This document shows positions 24,234-33,218 of a stretch of DNA of 64,000 nucleotides, piece by piece. The translations under genes and the position numbers were made by a program. Numbering within the stretch: position 1 is the first letter of the stretch; every line of letters starts with the position of its first letter. Below the pieces are notes generated by a model, which did no database searches, was not told the DNA's origin, and saw only the letters and a program-made list of their open reading frames with translations. This DNA is from Paenibacillus_AR sp051594765 (GTDB lineage Bacteria > Bacillota > Bacilli > Paenibacillales > NBRC-103111), in assembly GCF_051594765.1 (NCBI RefSeq), contig NZ_JBPPGJ010000011.1:158427-222426 (forward strand), written 5' to 3'.

Positions 24234-26600
24234 ATGAAAAGAGACAAGATCCGGTTCCGCAGACGCAGCGTCGCCATGACGTGGCTGCTCTCCTATATCC
24301 TCGTGCTGTTCGTGCCCATCGCCATCAATCTGGCCGTCTACTGGCAGACGGAGAAGACGGTGGAGAACCAGATCAAGCGGGGCAACGACACCCTGCTCCT
24401 GCAGATGCAGGAAGCTGTCGACAACGAGGTGTCCGGCATCCGCAGGCTCGTCTCCCAGATCTACGCCAACGAGAAGGTGCAGAATCTCTTCTATTCCAAC
24501 AAAGCCAACCGGGGCGACTACCGGTTCGACCTGTACGAGATCCTCCAGGATCTGAAGGGCATCCGATCCGCGTATTCCATGTACGAGGAGTTCTACATCT
24601 ACTGGTCGGACGGAGGGCGGGTCATCATGCCCACCGTGTACAAGCCCGCCGATGAGGCTTATGCGGACCTGTACCAGGGAGGCAATCTGTCCTTCACCCA
24701 GTGGCTGGGCAAGGTGAACAGCATCAACCGCCGCGAGTTCATCCTGACCAGCCGCCGGACGGAGGAAGGTGCCCTCCGGGAGTACGCCACCTACATCAGC
24801 TCCTTCCCGGCGGACAGCAACGACCAGCCGGCCGGCTCCATCGTCATCATGCTGAACGCCGAGCAGCTCTTGAAGATCATCGGCAACGTCCGCCTCTTCA
24901 ACAGCGGCAGCGTCTTCATCATCAACGAGCGCAACGAGGTCCTGACCTCCACGCTGAAGGACGAGAAGGACCTGTCTCCCTTGGGGCCGCTTCCCGATAG
25001 TCAGGGCAACAAAGCCGTGGTCTACCGGGGAGAGCCGTCCCACATCTATTACGTCAAATCCACCAATTCCGAGCTGACCTACGCCACCATCGTGCCCGAC
25101 CGGGTGGTATGGAAGGAATCCCAATACGTCCGGAAGCTGACCTATTCCAGCATCGCCTTCAGTCTGACGGGCGGCATCCTGCTGACCTATGTGTTCCTCC
25201 GCCGCAACTACCAGCCCTTGGGCCGCCTGATCCAGACCTTCTCCCAGAAGGTCAACGGCGTTGCTTATAAGGAGGCGAACGAATTCGCCTACATCGAAGA
25301 GGTGCTGGCCAAGACGCTCGACGAGAAGGACCAGGCCAGCCTGCGCATGAAGCAGCAGACGAACCAGCTGCGGGGGAACTTTATCTCCCGCCTGCTGAAG
25401 GGCCGCATCGAAGCCTCCATTCCGCAGGAGGAGGCGCGGGCTGCGTTTCAGCTGCATTTTGAATCGGAGGAATTCTGCGTCCTCCTGCTCTATCTCGAGG
25501 AGAATGAAGCCTTCTTCGAGCGGATCGGCGGCCTGCCCGTTCCCGATCGGCTGAAGCTGCTCGAATTCATCGTGACCAACGTGGTGGAGGAAGTGTTGAA
25601 CCGCTCCCATCACGGCTATATGGCGGAGGTCGACGATATGATGGCCTGCCTCATCAATCTGGCTCCCGGCCCGAAGGACCGGGCGCTGGCGGACATCCGG
25701 GCCGCGGCGGAGGAAGCCGTTCAATTCCTTAAGCGCCAATACGCCATCGGCGTCACCGTAGCCTTAAGCGGCGTGCACACGGCAACGTCCGGCATCCCCG
25801 AGGCTTACAAGGAATCGCTGGACGTGATGGAATACAAGCTGGTCATGGGCCGGCGCGACATCATGGCCTATGGGGAGATGCAGAAGGAGCAGGCGGACCC
25901 GGTGCAGAGCGGCTACTATTACCCGCTGCAGGTGGAGCAGCATCTGATGAACGTCGTGAAGGCGGGAGATCTGGTTGCCGCCCAGGGCATTCTGAACGAC
26001 ATCTTGAGTCGGAACATGAACGAGGCCGCGCTGACCGTCGAGCAGATGAAATGCCTCATGTTCGACCTGATCAGCACGCTGATGAAGACCGTCCAGGAGC
26101 TGGGCGAGACCAACGCCGAATTCCTGCAGCAGGTGCACCGGGCCTTCGAGCGCTTGACCGGCATGAAGACCGTCAAGGAAATGCACCACGAGATGCTGTC
26201 CATGCTGGAGGAGGTGTGCGCTTACACCGCCGCCCGCCAGGAATCCATGAAGCGCAAGTGGAAGAGCGAGGAGCAGGACGGCTTCATCCGGTCCGTCGCC
26301 CACTATATCGAAGACCATTACCGGGACGTGAACCTGAACATCACCATGATCGGCGAAGCCTTCGGCATGAAGCCCACCTACCTGTCCAAGCTGTTCAAGG
26401 ACCATACCGGGGAAGGGCTGCTTGATACCATCAACAAGATGCGCATCCATAAGGCCAAGCAGCTCCTGAAGGAGGAAAAGCTTACGGTAGCCGAGGTGAT
26501 GGGCCTCTGCGGCTTCAACGACCTGAACACCTTCTCCCGCTCCTTCAAGAAATGGGAGGGCGTCACGCCCGGGCAATATAAGAATATCTCGCAGCCTTGA
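24234..26600 (+). CDS. Membrane-bound AraC-type regulator of a sugar importer
   Basis: 788 residues with two membrane segments (about 17-37 and 300-320) around an extracellular Cache-like region (LRE YATYISSFPADSND and VIMLNAEQLLKIIGNV lie here), a coiled linker, a degenerate GGDEF-like segment and a C-terminal AraC helix-turn-helix pair (about 690-785: LNITMIGEAFGMKPTYLSKL, TVAEVMGLCGFNDLNTFSR, then FKKWEGVTPGQYK). It lies directly before binding-protein and permease genes and shares a 24-bp upstream motif with them, so it probably activates both itself and the importer when a sugar is sensed outside. Confidence 0.9.
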   Translation: MKRDKIRFRRRSVAMTWLLSYILVLFVPIAINLAVYWQTEKTVENQIKRGNDTLLLQMQEAVDNEVSGIRRLVSQIYANEKVQNLFYSNKANRGDYRFDLYEILQDLKGIRSAYSMYEEFYIYWSDGGRVIMPTVYKPADEAYADLYQGGNLSFTQWLGKVNSINRREFILTSRRTEEGALREYATYISSFPADSNDQPAGSIVIMLNAEQLLKIIGNVRLFNSGSVFIINERNEVLTSTLKDEKDLSPLGPLPDSQGNKAVVYRGEPSHIYYVKSTNSELTYATIVPDRVVWKESQYVRKLTYSSIAFSLTGGILLTYVFLRRNYQPLGRLIQTFSQKVNGVAYKEANEFAYIEEVLAKTLDEKDQASLRMKQQTNQLRGNFISRLLKGRIEASIPQEEARAAFQLHFESEEFCVLLLYLEENEAFFERIGGLPVPDRLKLLEFIVTNVVEEVLNRSHHGYMAEVDDMMACLINLAPGPKDRALADIRAAAEEAVQFLKRQYAIGVTVALSGVHTATSGIPEAYKESLDVMEYKLVMGRRDIMAYGEMQKEQADPVQSGYYYPLQVEQHLMNVVKAGDLVAAQGILNDILSRNMNEAALTVEQMKCLMFDLISTLMKTVQELGETNAEFLQQVHRAFERLTGMKTVKEMHHEMLSMLEEVCAYTAARQESMKRKWKSEEQDGFIRSVAHYIEDHYRDVNLNITMIGEAFGMKPTYLSKLFKDHTGEGLLDTINKMRIHKAKQLLKEEKLTVAEVMGLCGFNDLNTFSRSFKKWEGVTPGQYKNISQP

Positions 26601-26650
26601 GAAAAAATGAAGCCCGTATTGGCGATTTTGACGGGTCGGGGGCCTTGAAG

Positions 26651-26674
26651 TGAGGGGTGTTTTGGAGGTTTTGA
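26651..26674 (+). promoter_or_regulatory. Shared 24-bp motif, copy 2 (importer promoter)
   Basis: Second copy of the motif at 24105. Here it ends 3 bases before the -35 position, 11 bases closer than in copy 1, i.e. about one helical turn. Confidence 0.6.
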
Positions 26675-26677
26675 GGC

Positions 26678-26706
26678 TGGAACGGCGGAACCGGCGCCGC
26701 CATACT
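26678..26706 (+). promoter_or_regulatory. Weak promoter of the importer operon
   Basis: TGGAAC (26678-26683), 17-base spacer, CATACT (26701-26706). Both hexamers are poor, as expected for an activator-dependent promoter. Confidence 0.45.
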
Positions 26707-26779
26707 GGGGACGTACCCCCCAAGCAGGGAGCTACAAAGGGAGTCATCATCCCACATCACAGTAGGAGGTCGTATCAGT

Positions 26780-28420
26780 ATGAAGAAATCGGCAAACCGG
26801 TACCCGGCCCTCGTCTTATCGGTATGCGTAACGGGCGGCATGGCGCTGGCAGGCTGCTCGGACAAGAACGAGCCGTCCGCCTCTCCCGCCGCTTCCGCTC
26901 CGGCTGCATCCGCCGGCGCAGCGGCATCCCCGGGTGGCAGCACCTATCCGCTGAAGTCGGACGCCGTCGTCACCCGCTGGCTGGACTCGGCCCAATTCTC
27001 CACCCAATTGGCCGTCAAGCCCAAGATGGAGGAATTCCCCTTCGTCCAGGAGCTGGAGAAGCGCACCGGCGTCAAAGAGAAATATGTACTGCCGGCCGTC
27101 AACCAAGCGAAGGAGCAGCTGAACATCATGTTCGCCTCCGGCGAATACACGGACATCATCGAATGGAACTTCCTCGGCTACCCCGGCGGACCGGAGAAGG
27201 CCATCAAGGACGGCAACATTCTGAAGCTGAACGACCTGATCGACAAGTATGCCCCCAACCTGAAGAAATACCTGAAGGAGCACCCGGACGTCGACAAGCA
27301 GATCAAGACCGACAACGGCACCTATTACGGCTTCCCCTTCATCCGCGGCGACGACTTCCTGAAGACCTACGGCGGCCCCATCGTGCGCAAGGACTGGCTG
27401 GATGAGCTGGGCTTGCCGGTTCCGACCACCATGGACGAATGGTATACCATGCTGAAGGCCTTCAAGGAGAAGAAGGGCGCCACCGCTCCCTTGACCTTCG
27501 TCAGCACCCCGCGCCTGTTCAGCGACCTGCAGTTCGGAGCCTTCTACGGCGCCTTCGGCGTCAAGCGCGACTTCTACATGGAGAACAATAAGGTGAAGTT
27601 CGGACCGATGGAGCCCGGCTTCAAGGACTTCCTGTCCACCATGCGCAAGTGGTATGCCGAAGGGATCATCGATCCGGACATCGCCACCGTCGACGCCAAG
27701 ATCCGCGATGCCAACATGACCTCCGGCAAGTCCGGCGCCACCTATGCGCTGGCCGGCGGCGGCATCGGCAAGTGGCTCACCGCCATGAAGGAGAAGGATC
27801 CCAAGTACAACGTGGTCGGCGCTCCCTACCCGGTGCTGAAGAAGGGCGATACGCCGAAGTTCGGCCAGAAGGACTATTCCGCTCCCCAAGGCGGCAACTT
27901 CGCCATCTCGCCGAAGGCCAAAAATCCGGAGCTCCTCGTCAAGGCGCTGGACTACGGCTACAGCGAGGAAGGCCGCCTCTTCTACAATTTCGGCATCGAG
28001 GGCGTCAGCTACACCATGGTGAACGGCTACCCGACCTATTCCGATATGATCAAGAAGGATTATGCCACCAACCTGACCCTGTATACCCGCGCCACCGGCG
28101 GTCCGACCATCCAGGACAAGCGCTACTATGAGCAGTACGCCGCCTTGCCGCAGCAGCAGGAGGCCGTCAAGACCTGGATGAAGACCGACGTGGATAAATA
28201 CCAGCTGCCTCCGATCTCTCCGACTCCGGAGGAATCCACCGAATTCGCCAAGATCATCAACGAAGCCAATACCCTGGTGGATGAATTCACGGTCAAGGTC
28301 CTGCTCGGCACCGAGTCCGTCGATTCCTACGACAAGTTCCGCGAGAAGCTGAAGTCCCTGAAGATCGACCGTGCCGTCGAGATTCAGCAGGCGGCCTTGG
28401 ACCGTTACAATAAGCGGTAA
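26780..28420 (+). CDS. LplA-like extracellular solute-binding lipoprotein
   Basis: 546 residues. Lipobox LAGC with Cys26, then a Ser/Ala/Pro linker. The mature protein is a long family 1 binding protein of the LplA/YtcQ type: AVKPKMEEFPFVQELEKRTG, MFASGEYTDIIEWN, YGFPFIRGDDF and DWLDELGLPVPTTMDEWY. These usually carry plant oligosaccharides such as rhamnogalacturonan or xylan fragments; the exact ligand cannot be told. AGGAGG lies 9 bases before the ATG. The permeases at 28518 and 29464 follow. Confidence 0.9.
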   Translation: MKKSANRYPALVLSVCVTGGMALAGCSDKNEPSASPAASAPAASAGAAASPGGSTYPLKSDAVVTRWLDSAQFSTQLAVKPKMEEFPFVQELEKRTGVKEKYVLPAVNQAKEQLNIMFASGEYTDIIEWNFLGYPGGPEKAIKDGNILKLNDLIDKYAPNLKKYLKEHPDVDKQIKTDNGTYYGFPFIRGDDFLKTYGGPIVRKDWLDELGLPVPTTMDEWYTMLKAFKEKKGATAPLTFVSTPRLFSDLQFGAFYGAFGVKRDFYMENNKVKFGPMEPGFKDFLSTMRKWYAEGIIDPDIATVDAKIRDANMTSGKSGATYALAGGGIGKWLTAMKEKDPKYNVVGAPYPVLKKGDTPKFGQKDYSAPQGGNFAISPKAKNPELLVKALDYGYSEEGRLFYNFGIEGVSYTMVNGYPTYSDMIKKDYATNLTLYTRATGGPTIQDKRYYEQYAALPQQQEAVKTWMKTDVDKYQLPPISPTPEESTEFAKIINEANTLVDEFTVKVLLGTESVDSYDKFREKLKSLKIDRAVEIQQAALDRYNKR

Positions 28421-28433
28421 TCCCGCATACGAG

Positions 28434-28477
28434 AAGAATAAGGGGAGATTCGAGGAAGATACGGTCTCCCCTCTTCT
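28434..28477 (+). other. Stem-loop between binding protein and permease
   Basis: GAAGA plus AGGGGAGA (28441-28448) pair with TCTCCCCT (28465-28472) plus TCTTC. Followed by CTTGTC, so at most a leaky terminator. Same position in the operon as the hairpin at 8364. Confidence 0.65.
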
Positions 28478-28517
28478 TGTCATGCCCAAAAACGGAGGGT
28501 GAAAGGAGAGAACCCGG

Positions 28518-29447
28518 ATGAATACTGTGCTCCGGTCCATGAAGCTGCAGCTGCTTCGCAAGGACTGGCACCGCAACAAGCTGCTCTACGCCATGATGAT
28601 TCCCGCGGTGGTCTACTACGCCGTCTTCCATTACGCTCCGATGTACGGAGCCATCATCGCCTTTAAGGAATATTCGCCGGCCCAAGGCATCTGGGGCAGC
28701 GAATGGGTCGGTTTGGCCAACTTCAGGGATTTCTTTGAAGGGCTCTATTTTGGCCGCATCCTGAAGAATACGCTCTTGATCAGCGCCATGACCATTCTAT
28801 TCGAATTCCCTGCGCCGATTCTGCTGGCGCTTCTCATGAACGAGCTGCGCAACCACACCTTCAAGCGGATCGTGCAGTCCGTGACCTATATGCCTTACTT
28901 CATCTCGCTGATCGTCATCTGCGGGATCGTGAAGGATTTCACCAGCAGCGGCGGCATTATCGCCAGCCTCCTGACCCACTTCGGCGGGGACGGCAAAACC
29001 ATGCTGCAGAACCCGGACTACTTCCGCCCCATCTACATCGTCTCCGAGATCTGGCAGCGCTTCGGCTGGGAATCCATCATCTACATGGCGGCTCTGGCCG
29101 GAATCGACCAGGAGCAGTACGAAGCGGCCCGCATGGACGGCGCCGGACGCTGGCGGCAGATGGCGAGCATCACGCTGCCCGGGATTATGCCCACCGTCAC
29201 CATCATGCTGATCCTGCGGCTGGGCAACCTCTTGAACGTCGGCTTCGAGAAGATCATCCTGCTCTATAACTCTTCCATCTATGAGACGGCGGACGTCATC
29301 TCGTCCTATGTGTACCGGATCGGTCTGATGGAGTTCAACTGGAGCTTCAGCTCCGCCGTCGGACTGTTCAATTCCGTCATCAACCTGATTCTCCTGATCT
29401 CCGCCAACTACATCAGCCGCAGGGTCAGTGAGAACAGTCTATGGTAA
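28518..29447 (+). CDS. LplB-like ABC permease subunit
   Basis: 309 residues with six membrane segments. LplB-type features: KLLYAMMIPAVVYYAVFHYA, IIAFKEYSPAQGI, and the EAA loop as YEAARMDGAGRWRQMASITL. AAAGGAGA precedes the ATG. It pairs with the YtcP-like subunit 16 bp downstream and takes substrate from the lipoprotein at 26780. Confidence 0.9.
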   Translation: MNTVLRSMKLQLLRKDWHRNKLLYAMMIPAVVYYAVFHYAPMYGAIIAFKEYSPAQGIWGSEWVGLANFRDFFEGLYFGRILKNTLLISAMTILFEFPAPILLALLMNELRNHTFKRIVQSVTYMPYFISLIVICGIVKDFTSSGGIIASLLTHFGGDGKTMLQNPDYFRPIYIVSEIWQRFGWESIIYMAALAGIDQEQYEAARMDGAGRWRQMASITLPGIMPTVTIMLILRLGNLLNVGFEKIILLYNSSIYETADVISSYVYRIGLMEFNWSFSSAVGLFNSVINLILLISANYISRRVSENSLW

Positions 29448-29463
29448 AGGAGGTTCCCCTATC

Positions 29464-30342
29464 ATGAGCCACACATCCCTGGGAGACCGGATCACAGGCG
29501 TTCTGATCAACGTGTTCATGGGATTCCTCATTCTTATCACGGCCTACCCGCTGCTCTATGTGGCGCTGGCCTCCGTCAGCAACGGGGCGGATCTGATGGC
29601 GCACAGCGGGCTTTTGCTCCGGTCGTACGGCTTCCATCTGGATGCTTACGTGAAGGTGTTCCATAATCCGAACATTCTGAAGGGCTACGGCAATACCATC
29701 CTCATCGTGGCGTTGAGCCTCTTGGTCAATATGAGCGTTACGTCGATGACCGCCTACGTCCTCTCGCGCAAGCAGGTGATGTGGAACAACGTCTTCATGT
29801 TCCTGATCGTATTCACCATGTTCTTCGGCGGAGGCCTTATCCCTTTCTACCTGATCGTGAAGGGCACCGGACTGATGAATTCCCTCTGGGCGGTCATCCT
29901 GCCCTTCACTATCAACACCTTCAACCTGATCATCATGCGCACGTCCTTCATGGCGGTGCCCGACAGCCTGGAGGAATCCGCTAAGATCGACGGAGCCAAC
30001 CATCTCACCATCTTCACGAGAATCGTCCTGCCCCTGTCCCTGCCGGTCATCGCGGTTATGTGCCTCTACTACGCCGTCGAAAAGTGGAACGGCTGGTTCT
30101 ACGCCTCCCTGTTCCTGAAGGACCGGGACCTGTTCCCGCTCCAGCTGATCCTGCGGGAGATTCTCATCTCCAATTCCACCGATCTGATGCTGGGCTCCAC
30201 CCAGGTGGACCAGGCCATGCAAGTCAGTGAAACCATCCAATACTCCACCATCGTGGTGGCCACGCTTCCGATCCTGTGCATCTATCCTTTTGTGCAGAAG
30301 TATTTTGTCAAAGGGGTCATGGTCGGCGCGTTGAAGGGCTAG
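29464..30342 (+). CDS. YtcP-like ABC permease subunit
   Basis: 292 residues, six membrane segments, EAA loop ESAKIDGANHLTIFTRIVLP and the typical end VQKYFVKGVMVGALKG. The ATG at 29464 is chosen because AAAGGAGG (29446-29453) lies 10 bases upstream. Belongs to the regulator-lipoprotein-permease set; no ATPase is encoded in the locus. Confidence 0.9.
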   Translation: MSHTSLGDRITGVLINVFMGFLILITAYPLLYVALASVSNGADLMAHSGLLLRSYGFHLDAYVKVFHNPNILKGYGNTILIVALSLLVNMSVTSMTAYVLSRKQVMWNNVFMFLIVFTMFFGGGLIPFYLIVKGTGLMNSLWAVILPFTINTFNLIIMRTSFMAVPDSLEESAKIDGANHLTIFTRIVLPLSLPVIAVMCLYYAVEKWNGWFYASLFLKDRDLFPLQLILREILISNSTDLMLGSTQVDQAMQVSETIQYSTIVVATLPILCIYPFVQKYFVKGVMVGALKG

Positions 30343-30363
30343 ATAGAGAAGGAGGCGTTCGGA

Positions 30364-31725
30364 TTGAACCCGGAGAGACTGATTTACACCTTTGTCAGCT
30401 ATGCATCGCATTATGATACGGATTGGGCCAAGGGCACGCCGATGGAAGGCGTGGACCGGACGGCCCGCATCGCCCACAAGCACGGCATCCCGGTCACCTG
30501 GATCGTCAACGGAGGCTCCGTGCCGGTTCTGGCGGATCGGATTCGGGAGTGGCATGACGCTTACGGCGACGACGTGATCCTGCAGACCCCCTTCTTCATC
30601 GAGGACTGCGGGGCGTCGAAGATCAAGTTCAAGGAAGCGCTGGAACGGGATTGGCAGAGCATTCGGGAGGCCTTCCCCTGGGCCCGGACCAAGATCGCCG
30701 CGCGGGGCAAAATTTACAATGAAGTCATCGAGGCGCTCGAGGAGCTGGACTTCCAGGGCATGTGGGGCTACTGCTGGGAGCAGGTCTGGTGGGACGGCAT
30801 CTCCCACCGGGGTATCCCCTGGGGGTCCTGGTACGTGGACGGCAGCCGCTACAAGGCTCCCCATCCCGGCAAGGGCCAGGTGGTCGCCTGCGAGTGGACG
30901 GCCCGGGATCTGAACCTGAGCTTCCATGCCGGCAGCCCCGTGCTCTACTCTACCGACCCCAACGACGTCCTGCGCGCCGGCTTATGCACGGGGGAGAACA
31001 TCGAGTATTGGAAACGGATGTTCGACGTTTATCTGGAGAATACGGCGCATAACGGCCAGGTGTTCTTCCTCCAGCAGCAGGAGGCCCATGAGATGGAATA
31101 CACGGACCGGTTCCGGGTGTTCCCGGCGTCCCACGTGGACGAATGCGAGGGGATGCTGGACCGGTTCTTCGAATATGTCAGCGGCAGCGGGGCGATGCTC
31201 ACCACGCTGCCCCAGGCAGTGGAGCTGTACCACGAGGCCTATCCTGCCGTGACGGCTCCGGCTTATATGCTGACGCGGGATACCGGCATCCGGCCGGAGA
31301 TCAACGCGTACACCATGACCTTGGGCGGCACGGGAGCCGGACCATGGCCGGATACGTTCTTTTACTACGACCGGGATTGCCAGATGGTCTTCGTCGACGG
31401 GGAGAACAAGCCCCGCCAGCTGCGCAGCTACGTGGGCAAGGGGGACATGAACGAGGAGTTCCTGGAGCCCGTTCCCGCCGTTTACGTCACCCGGTACGAG
31501 AAATCGCCGGAACGGATCCAGGTGGTCTATGAGATCGGCCACTGGACGCCCGGCCCCTTCGGCCTGGCCTACTGGGACGATCTGTCGGGCTATGAGCTGG
31601 AGTCCTGCGAGGGCGCAGGGGAAGTCAAGCGGATCGGGGACCGGCTGATGTTCATGCGCTTCGATCTGACTGGCGGGAGGACGAAGGTGACGCTGACCCT
31701 GCGGGGGACGCAGTCCGCGGAGTAA
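30364..31725 (+). CDS. Probable NodB-fold (polysaccharide deacetylase-like) protein, substrate unknown
   Basis: 453 residues, no signal peptide, so cytoplasmic. The N-terminal 300 residues resemble the glycoside hydrolase/deacetylase barrel: YTFVSYASHYDTDWAKG (a His-Asp pair like the metal motif of deacetylases), HGIPVTWIVNGGS, and WGYCWEQVWWDGISHRG. The C-terminal 150 residues look like a beta domain. TTG start with AGGAGG 9 bases upstream. As last gene of the importer operon it probably processes the imported oligosaccharide. Fold assignment is by pattern only; I do not know a characterised member. Confidence 0.55.
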   Translation: MNPERLIYTFVSYASHYDTDWAKGTPMEGVDRTARIAHKHGIPVTWIVNGGSVPVLADRIREWHDAYGDDVILQTPFFIEDCGASKIKFKEALERDWQSIREAFPWARTKIAARGKIYNEVIEALEELDFQGMWGYCWEQVWWDGISHRGIPWGSWYVDGSRYKAPHPGKGQVVACEWTARDLNLSFHAGSPVLYSTDPNDVLRAGLCTGENIEYWKRMFDVYLENTAHNGQVFFLQQQEAHEMEYTDRFRVFPASHVDECEGMLDRFFEYVSGSGAMLTTLPQAVELYHEAYPAVTAPAYMLTRDTGIRPEINAYTMTLGGTGAGPWPDTFFYYDRDCQMVFVDGENKPRQLRSYVGKGDMNEEFLEPVPAVYVTRYEKSPERIQVVYEIGHWTPGPFGLAYWDDLSGYELESCEGAGEVKRIGDRLMFMRFDLTGGRTKVTLTLRGTQSAE

Positions 31726-31751
31726 GGCGGTTTCAGAGTCCCGATGAGGGA

Positions 31752-31807
31752 AATAAACGAACGGCATGCTGAAGACGGATGGAGTCTCGGCATGCCGTTC
31801 GTTTATT
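31752..31807. terminator. Bidirectional terminator with an 18-bp perfect stem
   Basis: AATAAACGAACGGCATGC (31752-31769) pairs perfectly with 31790-31807, loop of 20. A/T-rich stem ends serve as T runs for both convergent genes. Confidence 0.9.
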
Positions 31808-32334
31808 CACCAGCCGGACCGTTCCTTCAGGGACACGATCTGGGCCAGGTGATGCCTGCCATGCCAGGCGAACCGCTGCAGCGCCGTGTCCAGGGTCATG
31901 AGCCCGTGGGTGGGGCTGATGAAGGTCCGGCTGTAGTCGGCAGGGTCCAGGGCGGCCAGGAGTATCACGAACCGGCTGTACAAGGCCTCCAGCAAGGCGA
32001 TGGAGATCTCCGCCGGAGCCAGGCGGTAATCCTCCATTGCCGCCCATGCCTCCTCCCGGTACGTGCCGGCGGTCGGATTCTCCTCCGTCAGCGCCCGCTT
32101 GAACCGAAGGCAGGCGTTCATGTCATTGTCCGCCAGGTGGTGCACCACCTGCTGGACCGTCCAGCCTCCGGGCCGGTACGGGGTGTGGCGCTGCTCCGGC
32201 GTCAGCGGCAGAACCGCAGCCCGCAGTTCGTCCGGCAAGCGGCGGATCTCCTCGATGGTGCGCTTGCGAAGCTCAGCAGTCGGTGACGGATCCGCCTCGA
32301 ACCGGCCGATGGGATAACGAAGAGCGTCGTTCAT
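31807..32334 (-). CDS. yfiT: YfiT-like DinB-fold protein (bacillithiol transferase type)
   Basis: 175 residues, close to Bacillus YfiT over its whole length: LRYPIGRFEADP start, TPYRPGGWTVQQVVHHLAD, and the C-terminal WHGRHHLAQI. The three His (one in VHHLAD, two in HGRHHLAQI) form the metal site of this four-helix fold. YfiT/BstA members transfer bacillithiol to toxic compounds; whether this one does is inference. The ATG at 32334 has AGGTGACC-type sequence upstream. It is followed 5' by the 111-bp repeat array. Confidence 0.85.
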   Translation of the reverse strand: MNDALRYPIGRFEADPSPTAELRKRTIEEIRRLPDELRAAVLPLTPEQRHTPYRPGGWTVQQVVHHLADNDMNACLRFKRALTEENPTAGTYREEAWAAMEDYRLAPAEISIALLEALYSRFVILLAALDPADYSRTFISPTHGLMTLDTALQRFAWHGRHHLAQIVSLKERSGW

Positions 32335-32400
32335 AAGGTGACCTCCTTGAACTACATTGGGTTGGGGGGGCGGTCGGTGCGGCCCGGGGCCTGTGGCCTT

Positions 32401-32650
32401 CGCCGATTAAGGCGGCTGGGCGCCTTATTTCCCCGCTTGGTGCAGCGGCGGCGGAGTTAAGGCGGTGTGGCGCCTTATCTTGGCGGCCTTCAGCCCGGTG
32501 CCCGGCCCCTCCGCCGATTAAGGCGGCTCGCCGCCCTATTTCCCCGCTTGGTGCAGCGGCGGGGGAGTTAAGGCGGTGTGGCGCCTTATCTTGGCGGCCT
32601 TCGGCCCGGTGCCCGCGACCTTCGCCATTTAAGGCGGCTGGACGCCTTAT
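32401..32650. repeat. Tandem array, 111-bp period, of paired palindromes
   Basis: Noncoding. Palindromes TAAGGCG-N6-CGCCTTA lie at 32408-32427, 32458-32477, 32519-32538 (one arm degenerate), 32569-32588 and 32630-32649. Type 1 and type 2 palindromes alternate 50 and 61 bases apart; each type recurs every 111 bp exactly. The short linker can itself pair (CCCCGC with GCGGGG). It lies between two minus-strand genes. A second array with nearly the same spacing but other sequence lies at 63661-64000. Confidence 0.85.
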
Positions 32651-32666
32651 TCCCCCGCTCGTCCCC

Positions 32667-33218
32667 CTACTCCATCTTCCAGTACTCTTGCGTGATGCTA
32701 TACAGATGGTGATGCTCCCACACGCCGTTGATCTTCAAGTAATACTCCGCGAAGCCTTCATAGCGGAAGCCGGCCTTCTCCAGCACCCGCTTGGAGCCCT
32801 CATTCCGGGGCATGACGGCGGCCTGGACCCGGTGAAGCCCCGCATGCCCGAAAGCGAACCCCACCGCCAGCCGCACCGCCTCCGTCATCAGACCCCTACC
32901 GTTATGCCGCTGATCCAGAAAATACCCCATGGTGCAGCTCTCCCAAGCCCCGCGCACCACGTTGCTCAGATTGACCCGGCCGATCAGCCGGTCGTCCTCC
33001 TGCAGGAAGATCCCGAAGCCGTAGGCGGCATCCTGCCTCCAGCTGACCCGGACCTTCTCCAGAACCTCCAGCTGCCCTTCCGTGGTAAAGTGCGAGTCCG
33101 AGGCCGCCGGCTCGAAGGGCTGCAGGAATTCCCGGTTGCTCAGCCGCAGGTTCAGAAGGGCGTCCACATCCCCCAGCTCCAGCCCCCGGATATAGACCCG
33201 CTCCGCATTCAGTCGCAT
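32667..33218 (-). CDS. RimJ/RimL-like GNAT N-acetyltransferase
   Basis: 183 residues with the acetyl-CoA fold: YIRGLELGDVDALLNLR, GYFLDQRHNGRGLMTEAVRL (motif A, Q/RxxGxG/A-like) and HRVQAAVMPRNEGSKRVLEKAGF. Closest to RimJ/YdaF-type enzymes acting on protein or small-molecule amines. GGAGGTG precedes the ATG. The start lies inside the first copy of a 50-bp repeat whose two further copies carry extra ATGs, and the upstream acetyltransferase ends in the third copy, so the two genes were once overlapping. Confidence 0.9.
   Translation of the reverse strand: MRLNAERVYIRGLELGDVDALLNLRLSNREFLQPFEPAASDSHFTTEGQLEVLEKVRVSWRQDAAYGFGIFLQEDDRLIGRVNLSNVVRGAWESCTMGYFLDQRHNGRGLMTEAVRLAVGFAFGHAGLHRVQAAVMPRNEGSKRVLEKAGFRYEGFAEYYLKINGVWEHHHLYSITQEYWKME

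Noticed and set aside
26601..26650. Terminator after the AraC-type regulator at 24234
   Set aside because: Only a weak CCCGT/ACGGG pairing without a T run; read-through into the importer operon is plausible.
32401..32650. CRISPR array
   Set aside because: Linkers are conserved between units rather than unique, periods exceed CRISPR values, and no cas gene is present.
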